Below the pieces are notes generated by a model. The model made no database searches. It saw only the letters and a program-made list of their open reading frames with translations, and had not been told where the DNA came from. A stretch of DNA of 64,000 nt from Rhododendron vialii. Lineage: Eukaryota > Streptophyta > Magnoliopsida > Ericales > Ericaceae. Each line of letters starts with the position of its first letter. Position 1 is the first letter of the stretch. Both the position numbers and the translations under genes were made by a program. The stretch spans positions 27,605,001 through 27,669,000 of the forward strand of contig NC_080568.1 in the NCBI RefSeq assembly GCF_030253575.1. Direction: 5' to 3'. This document shows, piece after piece, positions 23,347 to 33,524 of the stretch.

Positions 23347-25190
23347 AGATGGAACCCTCCAACATTTTACACTTTACAAGCCAAAGGAATATGCACACAT
23401 TATTATTCTTTCTTCCGCCCAAGACTTGGATCGATCAAGTATATAACACTACTTGTTTGCATACACACACAAACACGCAAAGTCATTCACATTGAATGTG
23501 GAATCCACACACAGTATGACCGCGTGTTTAGCGATTGACCATGCGTTGTCAATTATCCTCACCACAAATATTACTAAGGAGCAAGGACCAAGGTTCTGAA
23601 CACCATACAGGCTGAAGTATCGATTTTTCCTGCTGGTAAGGTACGTACTGATACCAGGGCGATACCGGGTGTCGTTTCAGATTCGTCACTCTTGGTGTTA
23701 TTTTTCAACATCAAAGAACTTTAATACAACAATATTCACATTTGTTAAAAAGATAAATAAATTTAAAAGTAGTCCGGCACACACTGGTATTGGAGGAGAA
23801 AAATAAAATGTAAGAGAATGCTATCCGGTATTGACCGGTACCATCCAATATCAACGGTTACTGACTGTTATTTGAGCCTAAAAGAAATTAGAGGTACCGT
23901 GTAAGATACCATATCTAAATTTCGGTACGTATCAGCACTTACAATGCGGAATTCAAAACCTAGCTGAGGACACAAAAGACGCACATAAATGCGAGCAAAC
24001 GCTTTCACACGTACCCACAACACCCCTACTTGTTGTGAGCGTGTGAAAGTGTTTGTACACATTTATGTGCGTCTCTAGCTAACAGTGTTGTTTCTCAAAT
24101 CTCAGCATCTCAACCAACAAGAGGACTCAAAATCCACCTGGGTTTGCGTTAGCGGGCCTTTTCGGCTAGTTGACGGGCCGGGCTTCAGTCGACAAGTTTA
24201 AGTCTAGACATAGTCCATGGACTAGGCCCAAAAGGGTTTTTTTTTCAAGCCCAACTATTTTTTTTTTATCGGCAAAAATATTTTATTAATGAGGGAAAGG
24301 AAAAAGGGTTTCCAACCAAAAGTTGGAAGATACAGTCTGATGAACAAAGCTCAAACACCCAAAAGGGACAAAATCCAAAACACCTTAGGGCCTAACTGTT
24401 ATTATTATTATTATTTTTTAAGTTTCTAACTTACACATGTGACATATATGGGATCGACCTAAGTTTAGTTTGCCGATGAAAAAAATAAAGATTAAATTTT
24501 TTCGACCGGCGGTGAAAAACTTTATTTTTCCACACCACCTTTTTTGGTTTTGCCGTGTGTTTATTGTTAATCTAAACCGTTCATTTCGTAAATCCCACGT
24601 AGTAGTGTATCCATGCAAAAAATAAACTTGATCGGATATCGATAGGAATATCAAAAATTGAATTTTTCTTTGTAAAATGAACAATTTATCTTTATTATTA
24701 TTGACAGAAATCAGATCGTCCATTTTATAAATCAAAATTCAAAATTTTGATATATCTATCGACTTCTGATCAAGCTATTTTTTTGCTTGCCAATACTTTA
24801 TTGCGGGTCTTAAAATATGAATGATTCAGATCACAAGAATAGACACTCGATGAGGCCCATAATGGGGGGTGGTGGAGAAGTAAGGTTTTACACCATGAGT
24901 ATCCAATTTATTCCTAAAAAAAAAGAGGAACTGGTTTAGTTTTGGGTACACGACAAACACATTGACGTACTTAGAGCCCGTTTCAGAACTCAAAATAGAT
25001 ACTTATTTTTTAAGAAGGCAATTTTAAACTTAAAAATATGTATTTACGCAAATAATTTTTCTAGCAATATGGATCTTGTTTAATAGATCTCATTGAGATC
25101 TTTTGAACGGTACAAAAAAAAAATCAAAACAATATTTTTCATTTACGTTATTTTTGAGTTTGAAAATTTGAAATAAGTACTTATTCCCTC
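23347..25190. other. Spacer downstream of remorin
   Basis: No gene recognised. At 24262-24396 a poly-T run leads into tatcggcaaaaatattttatt and ends in cttagggccta. This matches the retroposon at 56204-56313, so it is probably the reverse-strand 3' end of the same LINE or SINE family. Confidence 0.5.
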
Positions 25191-25191
25191 C

Positions 25192-25456
25192 GTCCTTTTT
25201 TAAGTGTCCAACTTCATAACTCCAACTTATTAAAAAGGCGTCATCATTATACCTTTCACATTAATTTTTACCTCCATTTTCACTCTATAGAGATATCATC
25301 ATTACACTTTTAATTACTAACTTTTCAAAATGAAATATACTTTTATGGATAAAATGAGAAATGGACCAATTTTTATCCACTAACGTTACAAAATGGATAC
25401 TTATTAAGAGACAGTCCAAAATGAATACTGGAGTTTAAAAAAGGGATGGATGAAGT
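25192..25456. mobile_element. Degenerate Stowaway-like MITE
   Basis: The left end ttccctccgtccttttttaa and the right end ttaaaaaagggatggatgaa are imperfect inverted repeats of the Stowaway consensus. The interior is AT-rich and non-coding. More diverged than the copy at 20162, so probably older. Confidence 0.6.
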
Positions 25457-26277
25457 ACTTTTCAAGAACGTGTTTTGGAACGGGGCCTTATTAATTGGTT
25501 GCTTGTACTATGATTTTTTTTCAACTTTGACATATGTTTTTATACTTTTTTTGACTCCTCTCGTCGAAACAAAATATGATGGAAGAATTAGATCCAAATC
25601 TTGTAAAGATTAAAAGAAAGCAACCAAAAAGACCGTGTTAAAAAGCCCCCGAAAAGTTATACCAAACTCACTGCAGTTGGCACGACAATTATTCCTGCAC
25701 GACAATATCCCATGGAAGAGGTGTGGGGTTCAAGTCATATCCAACCTCCTCCCTGAGAAATTTTTCAGTGCCGAGCGGATATCACGTGGTGTCCGCTCGG
25801 TGCATCCGATGTCTATTTCAATTTTGGATGGCTCAAATTTGGAGAGAGAAAAATGAGAGAAAGAGTGGAGATGAGAGGAGAGAGAGTGTTTCAATCTGAA
25901 CTGTCCAATATACTTTTGGACGGCTCGAATATGCCCGCTTGGTCACCACGTCAGTAGGGTAATATGTTACCAGCCGACACTAAAAATATCTCCCTCCCCC
26001 TCAACACTAACTTCTAAACCACTAACTCCCACCACCTAAGAGTGCGTAGATTCTCCTGCTGTATGACAAAAATAAATACTACCTTTGTCCGTATTTGTTG
26101 TTGCATTTTTGAAATTTGTGCCATTTTTTTATTACTGAATAATAAAATTAATTGAAATTTATCAAATAATATCCACATTACATATTTTTTGAGATCCATA
26201 TTAAAAAAAATATGCAATAAAAAATGACAAAAATTTCCAAAAAGGACTAACAAATGGGGGAAGGGAGTAGTTCTAGT

Positions 26278-26389
26278 TTGGTTTGGGTTTTGAAAAAGTT
26301 TTTAAAGTGTAATGAGTGGAAAAAGATAAATAGAGAAAATTTATTGCAAATCATGCGCAAAATTTTTGAGTATCTCAAACGAACAAGTA
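26278..26389 (+). mobile_element. Short MITE, copy 1 of 4
   Basis: A 112-bp repeat with inverted ends close to gtttggg and ctcaaac. Diagnostic internal blocks are taatgagtgg, ataaatagagaaaattt and gcgcaaaatttttgagt. Relatives are at 26581-26692 (same strand) and at 27501-27607 and 28701-28810 (opposite strand). Confidence 0.6.
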
Positions 26390-26580
26390 TTTGTAATCAT
26401 AGATTAATTGATCGCCAAATATCTACGCGTCAAATGGCGATGCAGCCAACCATCTCAAACTCACAGCTGGCATTACAAGAACAGATGGATCTGATCGAGG
26501 GGCTTGTCGGGTTACAAATTTGGACATTTCCGGGCAGCTATTGTCATTGAAAAGCCGAATGATTGGGAGTTTGGACCCTA

Positions 26581-26692
26581 TTTGTTCGGTTTGGATTTTG
26601 AGAGAAATTTTAAAATATAATGAGTGGAGAAAAATAGATAGAGAAAATTTGTTAGGGACCGTGCGCAAGAGTTTTGAGTACCCCAAACGAAT
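26581..26692 (+). mobile_element. Short MITE, copy 2 of 4
   Basis: Same family as 26278-26389, beginning tttgttcggtttgg and ending ccccaaacgaat. It keeps the atagatagagaaaattt and cgtgcgcaagagttttgag blocks. Confidence 0.6.
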
Positions 26693-27500
26693 ATCTAAAA
26701 AGGGCGTAATGGTCCAAATGTGTTTTTTATTGTCACTAACTTCAACCCTAATATCAATTTGTTTCCTAATCCAAATGCTTAGGAAGAAAGGATTTCTAAG
26801 GTGGTACATTTAATGAGGAAGAAAATGGCGGTTCTGACCTTGGAAACATTAGCCGCAAGAGGTTGGTCGAATGGGAGCGTGATGATAAGCACACATGTGA
26901 AACTCACATGTTCAACTTTTATCGCCAAATAAAATTTTCTAAGGTCGGTGGAGGTTTTTGCAGCTATTAAATTCAAAACTCCGAAAATGATCGAGATGCG
27001 TATAATCTGATTCGGACAGCCAAATAAAATAAAATTTATATTTCTAGAACCATTATAGGAGGAAAAGTGAAAGTGAAGGGTAAATATAAGATCATAGTTA
27101 TATGAATCATACTGGTTTATAGTTTGTGGAATGTGTCCGATGCTTTGGCTCGACTAATTTTGAATGCACTTTAGTTTCGTTTAATAGATACTAGTGATTT
27201 ATTTTGAATGTGTCCTTCTCCCTAGGGTTTTCACCACTCTAATGCGGCAACGGAAAGGGAGAGTTTTACTCTTGATGGGTGTGTTTTTCTTTCCCATAAA
27301 TGATGGTCTCTTTTCTCGCTTTCAATAATCCCTCTTTTCCGGTGAGGATCTTTCCTCTCTTGATTTCAGATTTGAGAATTTCTTTCAAAATTAATGGGGA
27401 ACACCGTTGTTTATCCCAACACAAATCCGATTAAGAAAAAAAAAAATCAGCCGACCGAGGACATTATTTGTCGTGGATTGTGAAAGCTATTGCTGGGGCG

Positions 27501-27607
27501 AGCTTGTTCGTTTTGGGGCTTTAAAACCCCTGCGCACGGTTATTAATACATTTTCTCTATCTATCTTTTTTCACTCAAACCTCTTTCAAAACCCAAAACG
27601 ATCAAGC
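27501..27607 (-). mobile_element. Short MITE, copy 3 of 4 (inverted)
   Basis: Reverse complement of the family at 26278 and 26581. The ends agcttgttcgttttggg and cccaaaacgatcaagc are inverted repeats of about 16 bp, giving the clearest view of the family termini. Confidence 0.62.
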
Positions 27608-27865
27608 CCGATCACCCAAAAGCCCTTGAATTATGCTGCAAGAATCATTTTTGTCTTTTGTCTCTTCAAATTGGTTACCAAAAATAGAACCCATCTTTTT
27701 TCTTCCCTGGAGATCATAGTTCATGGATATGGTGGAATATTAAGTCCTTCTCATGTGGCGATCTCTCATGTAAATTTTTAAGCAAGTCAAAACTGGTGTA
27801 CATCCCGATATGTCCGTCATCAGCAAAAAAAAGTTAGGTTGTTTAACTAATGTATTCATTTGAAA

Positions 27866-28391
27866 TAGGCTTGTCAATGGGCCGGATCCGATCCGGATCC
27901 GACAGATCCGGATCCGATAAGACACAATCCGATCCGGATCCGATAAGACTCAAATCCGATAGTGGTAATCCGGATCCGAATCCGAAAAATCCGGATCCGA
28001 TCCGAAAATCCGAATCCGATCCGGAAACTTTTTTTACTTCAAAAATTTTAGCAAAAAAAAATATTTTTTTCAAAAAAATACAATTTTTTTTTTCAAAAAA
28101 AAATTCTTTTCCGAAAAAAAATTTAAAAAATTTAATAAAAATAAAAATACAACTTCTTAAACATTTTTTTTTTCAAAATAAAAATTTTACTATTTTTTTA
28201 AAAAAAATGAAGTTCGGATTCGGATTGATAACGGATTTAATCCGATCCGATCCGGATCCGATCCGGATCCGTATTGAATTACCGGATCCGGATTATCGGA
28301 TTATCGGATCGATGTTATCGGATTCGGATCCGGATCCGGATCGGATTTTTCGAATCGGATCCGGATCGAATCCGGTCCATTGACAGGCCTA
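27866..28391. mobile_element. Non-autonomous hAT element with ggatccg subterminal repeats
   Basis: Flanked by a perfect 8-bp target-site duplication, atttgaaa at 27858-27865 and at 28392-28399. The termini are inverted (taggcttgtcaatgg and ccattgacaggccta). Both sides carry dense arrays of ggatccg and gatccgg motifs, as in hAT subterminal transposase-binding regions, around an A/T-rich centre with long A runs. The 177-residue open frame inside is produced by these repeats and is not a gene. Confidence 0.88.
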
Positions 28392-28399
28392 ATTTGAAA

Positions 28400-29400
28400 G
28401 AACCATATTTATCTTTGAGAAAGATTATGACCATTCATTGCCCCTAAAATAAATATGCTTCATTAATCGTGTCTTCATCTACGTGTGATTAGTCTGATTT
28501 TTTTTGGATAAATGACTTACACATCGAGGTCTACAAAATAATTAAGCAACTCGGTTAATCAAATGGGAGTTTAGTGGGTCATACTTTGCGTCGTATGAGG
28601 ATTCACACAGGAAAATTTTAGATGGAGGAGAGATCGATAAGCAAGAGAATATCATATTGACAATTAGCTCTCCAACACTGTCTTATGCCCAAAAATCTAA
28701 GACCTTATTCGTTTGAGAGACTCAAAATTCTTGGGCACGGTCTCCAATTTTTTTATCTATCTCTCTGCTCGTTATTTTAAAAAACCTCCCTCAAAACCTC
28801 CAAATAAACAACACTAGAATGTCTAGAATTAAATTTCAAAGAATATGTATCTAGATACCAAGGTGTAAATTTCAGTTATATGAATCACAACCAAAGTGAA
28901 TTTGGCCTGTATACTTTATAACCTTTTCCACCCTTTAATAAAAGAATATGTGGAAAAAACTGTCCTAGGAAGAAGACAAGATGACATAAAATTAATGCTA
29001 CTTAATATAGGTAGTTAGATACATGCATATAGTGGCCAGTAGGCAGCCCGGCCCATATTAAGTCCGATCTGTTGATAGGATTGCTCTCAACACAATTAAC
29101 CAGGATTCAATAAGAAAGTAAATATTTTTTCTGAATTTCTAAGTTTCGGCGTGGATGACTTTCCTTGAACTGGACCGGCCGGAGGAGGAATTAGTTGAGA
29201 TGAATATTATAAACTGACTCGGACACCCGACGATTGAACCGAAAAAAAAGAAAAAAAGAAAAGGATACAGATATAAGTGGGCACTAGAACTAGAAGCTAC
29301 GGAGCCAAAACATATCCAATTTCCCTATATCAAGCCTTCTTGCCACCACATGTTTTGTGACAAATATCTTTCAAACCAAGTGTGACATCCAAGAGGGGAC
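28400..29400. other. Upstream region of the PIF7-like gene
   Basis: Spacer holding MITE copy 4. A tatata run at 29403-29408 could be the core promoter of the downstream bHLH gene, 180 bp before its start codon. No coding exon recognised. Confidence 0.4.
28701..28810 (-). mobile_element. Short MITE, copy 4 of 4 (inverted)
   Basis: Reverse-strand relative with ttattcgtttgagag at one end, cctcaaaacctccaaataa at the other, and the tttatctatctctct core. The most diverged of the four. Confidence 0.5.
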
Positions 29401-29426
29401 CATATATAGGTCCATAAGACACAAAT

Positions 29427-29430
<4 letters not shown>

Positions 29431-29486
<56 letters not shown>

Positions 29487-29508
29487 CCAGAGATAGTACT
29501 CAAGCTCA

Positions 29509-29555
<47 letters not shown>
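29431..29555. repeat. Two GA microsatellites in the PIF7-like leader
   Basis: GA runs at about 29431-29484 and 29513-29555, separated by a 30-bp unique piece, end only 30 bp before the ATG at 29586. They are probably transcribed as 5' leader. GA repeats in plant promoters are known binding sites for BBR/BPC proteins. Use of this one is inferred. Confidence 0.85.
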
Positions 29556-29559
<4 letters not shown>

Positions 29560-29585
29560 TCAAATTAAGGGAGCATATAAAGTAT

Positions 29586-29768
29586 ATGATGAGTGAGTGT
29601 ATGGTGCCTAATTGGAAAGAGAGGCACCAAAGACAAGAGCAAGTAGTAGTAGTAGTTGAAGGAGGAGGGGGGAACAGATCCTCTCACGTGCAGTACTCCC
29701 AGTCCCAGATTCAGCCACACCACTATCAAAATACTACTGTCCCCATAATGTACGCTCAACCTCCTCCC

Positions 29769-29806
<38 letters not shown>

Positions 29807-32800
29807 GGCCATGAGGCTTTCCTCCTATTGACAATACTTCAATTTTCATATGAAGAAGTGCTTCAATAGTGTTTTACTTAAGGGGTTACAAACCATCATT
29901 CTTTAATTTTCTGCTTAACTGCTCTTGTTGTTTACCAATTTTTTACCAAAGGGATTGGATCATTGGATGTCTGGATGGTCCAATTTCCATATTTGTATGT
30001 CCATGTGTCGGACCCATTTCAATGATCGGAAACTGTTCACTTTTTAAAACTCGGCAGTTACAGTGACAACAATCGTGTCAGAGATCACTTCCGTCGAATA
30101 TCAATCGACATATGTTCGTGGCATATTTATCTTGAGAGAAACGAGTTTTGATTCAGTGTGTCTGCGTATTTATTTCAAAGATAAATGTTGCTTTAAACTC
30201 GTACTCATCGGTAAGCGATCGAATCGTAGAAATTATTTTAAGCACGATTGATGTTCTCGATGACTTTTACAAAGAGGAAACGATTTACTCATTATTAGTG
30301 ATATAGATGTTCAATATTAATTTCATACGAGGAATGCTCTTGACTCTGAAAACTACTTGAAACTCAGGCCCAATTACGAAGTTGCAGAGCTAACATGGCA
30401 AAATGGCCAACTAGCTATGAATGGGCTAAGTTCCAGTGGGCTCCTTCCCACCGGCCCAACAAAGCCCACATGGAATCGGGCCGGCGACACACTGGAGTCC
30501 GTTGTCCACCAAGCTACATGGCCCAACCAAAACTTATATCCACCACTGCCCAAACATGATCATAATCCGGCGAACGTGAGCTCGGTCGTCGGATCCACCA
30601 TCGTAAAACGGGCCGAAACATTGGGCCGAATGCACGTTGGCCCGAAACGGGTGCGGTCCGAAACCGATCAATGTGGTGGAAGTTTTGGCAGTAGTATTCA
30701 AGAGGAGAGGAGCGCTTGTGCTGCTGCTAGTGCAACATTTTGCAAAGAAAATGATGCAACCATGGTGACATGGGCCTCTTTCGAGTCCCCCCGGAACCTG
30801 AAGACCAAAACGACGGATGAGGATTCGGCTGGTGATCTTGATGGATCGGTAAATATGGCTTATGTTTCGGTTTACTGGATTATGAAAATGTCATGAAAAG
30901 GAAAATGTCATGATAAAATGTTGTGACTATACATGTATAGGTTGTGACGACCGTAAAATGTCATTGTGATGATCGGACTTTTCTATCGAAAGTGACGAAA
31001 AAGTAACCTTTTCGAAACTGTACCAAACAATCGATAGTTCGAATCTCAAGAGGTGGACCGATTATTAATCCAATCCTCGCTCCTCTCGGTTCATACCCAA
31101 GCATTCAGGCTTCAAGACTTGGCTAGGATAAAAGTTGAAAACTTTGGACACTCTGATCATAGGAGAAAAATTAAGAACAACTAATTGACAAATAGGTTGG
31201 AGTATCGATCACACGCACGCGTGCACAATTATTTTTTCAGACGAAATTCTTTGCGAAGCCAAAGCTAGTCGTTTAACGTACAAAATTGAGGTCACTTCCG
31301 AATATCGAATCTCGCGTTCTTCATCTATTGTCATGAGAATCCTAGGATCTTCCCTTTGAATTTTGACTTGTGATTGTCAATCATTTGTCGTACACAGGAA
31401 AATCTGGAGGATCAAGAAAGGGAAACAACAAGAGGGGAAACAGGCAGGTCCCACTCCACACGGCGAATCCGAGCTGCTGCTGTTCACAATCAGTCAGAGA
31501 GGGTAAGTAGCAGCATTTCGAAAGATTTTTCCCAAAGAGAAACTGTTTTGAACTACTATAGCATTGTTTGATTGATACTGTAATATCATTCCGAGTGATC
31601 GAAGATTCGTATTGGTGCAGAGACGTAGAGACCGGATCAATCAGAAAATGAGAGCTCTGCAGAAGCTGGTGCCAAATGCAAGTAAGGTGAGACGCATGCG
31701 TTGTTTCTTTTGTTGCGTAACACAAGAGAAACGAGATATATGTGGTTCATCAGTACTCTTACGTTCACAACAGAAAAGATGAACAAAATCACTATGCAAC
31801 AATTAAGATTTTGATGCTCTGCTCCCTCACACAGCCTCCCTTCCAATGCTCTTTATGTCACGACGCTCAGGGTCGCCGAAAGGAACCTTGTACAATAATT
31901 CTTAGAGTACTGTAAAACACAAGACAGCTCACAACAGTAAGGGTGAGCCAGCGATAAAAAGCATTCTGTTTTACATTTCGGACCTTGATACCGTATGCAT
32001 ATATTATGCAAACCCCAACTGATATTGATCCATTCAAAATGGTACAAAAAGACAAATAATTACACTTGACACGAGAGATCACAAGATATACATGGTTCGG
32101 CAGTGTTTTCATCTCCACAACATTAAAGAAGACGAATATAATCATTAAATGATGATATAAATTTCAAAGCCCAACTGTCTCACACAGCCTCCCATGTCAT
32201 GCTTTCTCCGTTTACAACGCTCAAGGACCCGGCAATCTGACAGTACAGTAAAACACAAGATACCTCGCAACAGTAAAGAGGTGAAAACGATAAATCCCCT
32301 GGATTTAACTCTTCTCATGTTTATTGAATTTGCAGACTGATAAAGCCTCAATGCTAGATGAGGTGATAGAGTACTTAAAGCAACTCCAAGCACAAGTTCA
32401 TCTAATGAGCAGTGCAACAAGAAACAACATGCCCCAAATGATGACGCCGGCAGCTCTGGGGTTGCATCACCAGCAGCAGATTCAGATGTCACTCCTAGCT
32501 CGTATGGGCATGGGGATGGGTGTTGGTCTTGGCATGGGAATTGGAATGGGGCCCACATTTCTTCCCCCTCCTCATCCCTTTGTGGTGCCTCCCATGATTC
32601 CAAACCACAATCTGTCACAAGCAACAACAGATACTGCAGCTGTTAGAAGTTCAGTTGCCTTCAACAATCCATATTGCACTTTCCTAGGACAGGTATGTGA
32701 ATTTTTATTTTTTATTTTTTTTTGCAGCTAGCTGAAGGGTTAGGGATTCTGCGTCCCCAAGTAAACATAGAAGTATCCGTGTGCTTGTCCTATTGTCCAT

Positions 32801-33524
32801 CACACCACATGAAAATTTAAAATACGCGAGTCATGAGATACGATCGTACAACCAGAAATGCATTAGACAGGGAGACAGAGCACTTCTTGCCATCTTGGGG
32901 ATAGATGATCATTGTTAAAAATATCTCTATTCCAAATTTCTGATGTACTTTCAGCTGCACAATACCAAGGCAAGAATAGTGTCGATGTACTTTCAGTTGG
33001 GGAAAATTTCAAAGTACAACAATACCAAGGCAAGAATAGTGTTGTTGAGAGTATATTAGGAGTGCCGAGTTCTCATGCATAGACCTTCGCAAGTAGAAAT
33101 GAAAGTTATTTCTTTGTTGAAATTGCTTCTAGGCAAGCCCATGCATGATATGGTAATAAACACTTCAGGTAATAGAAGATGGAGGAATATACATCTCTTC
33201 CACAACGCACGATAAGCCGTAAGATTTTGGTTGAGATTTTAAGATTTTGGTGGCAATCTCAACATACGAGGGTCTCGAGACACGATCATGTTGCTACTTG
33301 CAAGGGATTCATTAGAATTGAATAATATTCATACATCGTTCTCCATAACTAGACATGGGAGCCATTCGTTCTTTGATGAATTGTTTCCACTGCAGCCTAT
33401 TAATATGGACCTCTACAACAAGATGGCAGCAATCTACCAGCAACAAGTCAATCATAGCTCACTACAAACAAGCAGCCCTTTTCCATCAACACATGTTCAA
33501 GGGGGAAAGGAACACCTTACATGA
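29586..33524 (+). CDS. PIF7: PIF7-like bHLH transcription factor, 6 exons, 433 aa
   Basis: Phytochrome-interacting bHLH factor of the PIF7/PIF8/UNE10 branch, a nuclear DNA-binding regulator of shade, light and temperature growth responses. Exons are 29586-29749, 30368-30848, 31398-31502, 31621-31686, 32336-32692 and 33396-33524. All are GT-AG and phases close at 433 residues. The phytochrome B-binding APB motif is at about residues 59-69 (E-L-T-W-Q-N-G-Q). W-A-S-F-E-S precedes an acidic linker. The bHLH spans about 241-305 with the E-box-reading His245, Glu249 and Arg253, and its basic part is on a 66-bp exon as in other PIFs. A Gly/Met-rich run and N-M-D-L-Y-N-K-M-A-A-I-Y near the end match PIF7 closely. 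No separate phytochrome A motif was recognised. The symbol reflects best resemblance, not proven orthology. Confidence 0.92.
29770..29802. repeat. CT microsatellite just inside PIF7-like intron 1
   Basis: About 16 CT units begin 20 bases after the exon 1 donor (29750). Together with the GA runs upstream, exon 1 is bracketed by complementary dinucleotide repeats. Confidence 0.85.
31720..31955. repeat. Intron repeat, copy A
   Basis: About 235 bp in intron 4 of the PIF7-like gene aligns with 32068-32296. Shared blocks are gagatatatgtggttc, ccctcacacagcctccc, acgctcagg and gtaaaacacaagacagctc. The ggttc/ggttcggc motif recalls LTR-type repeats of plants, but no LTR boundaries are seen. Confidence 0.6.
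32068..32296. repeat. Intron repeat, copy B
   Basis: Direct repeat of 31720-31955, about 350 bp downstream, ending just before the acceptor of exon 5 (32335). Moderately diverged from copy A. Related sequence occurs at 43060-43110. Confidence 0.6.
32941..33045. repeat. Small tandem duplication in PIF7-like intron 5
   Basis: The string gatgtactttcag followed by aataccaaggcaagaatagtg occurs twice, at 32942-32982 and 32985-33042. The second copy carries an extra internal 18-20 bp. Confidence 0.7.

Noticed and set aside
25760..25990. Foldback element related to the gctgccgagca family
   Set aside because: There is a local palindrome around gccgagcggata and loosely similar motifs, but no clear termini or TSD, so I could not support an element.
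27850..28383. 177-residue open frame
   Set aside because: It lies within the hAT element and is made of ggatccg repeats and A runs.
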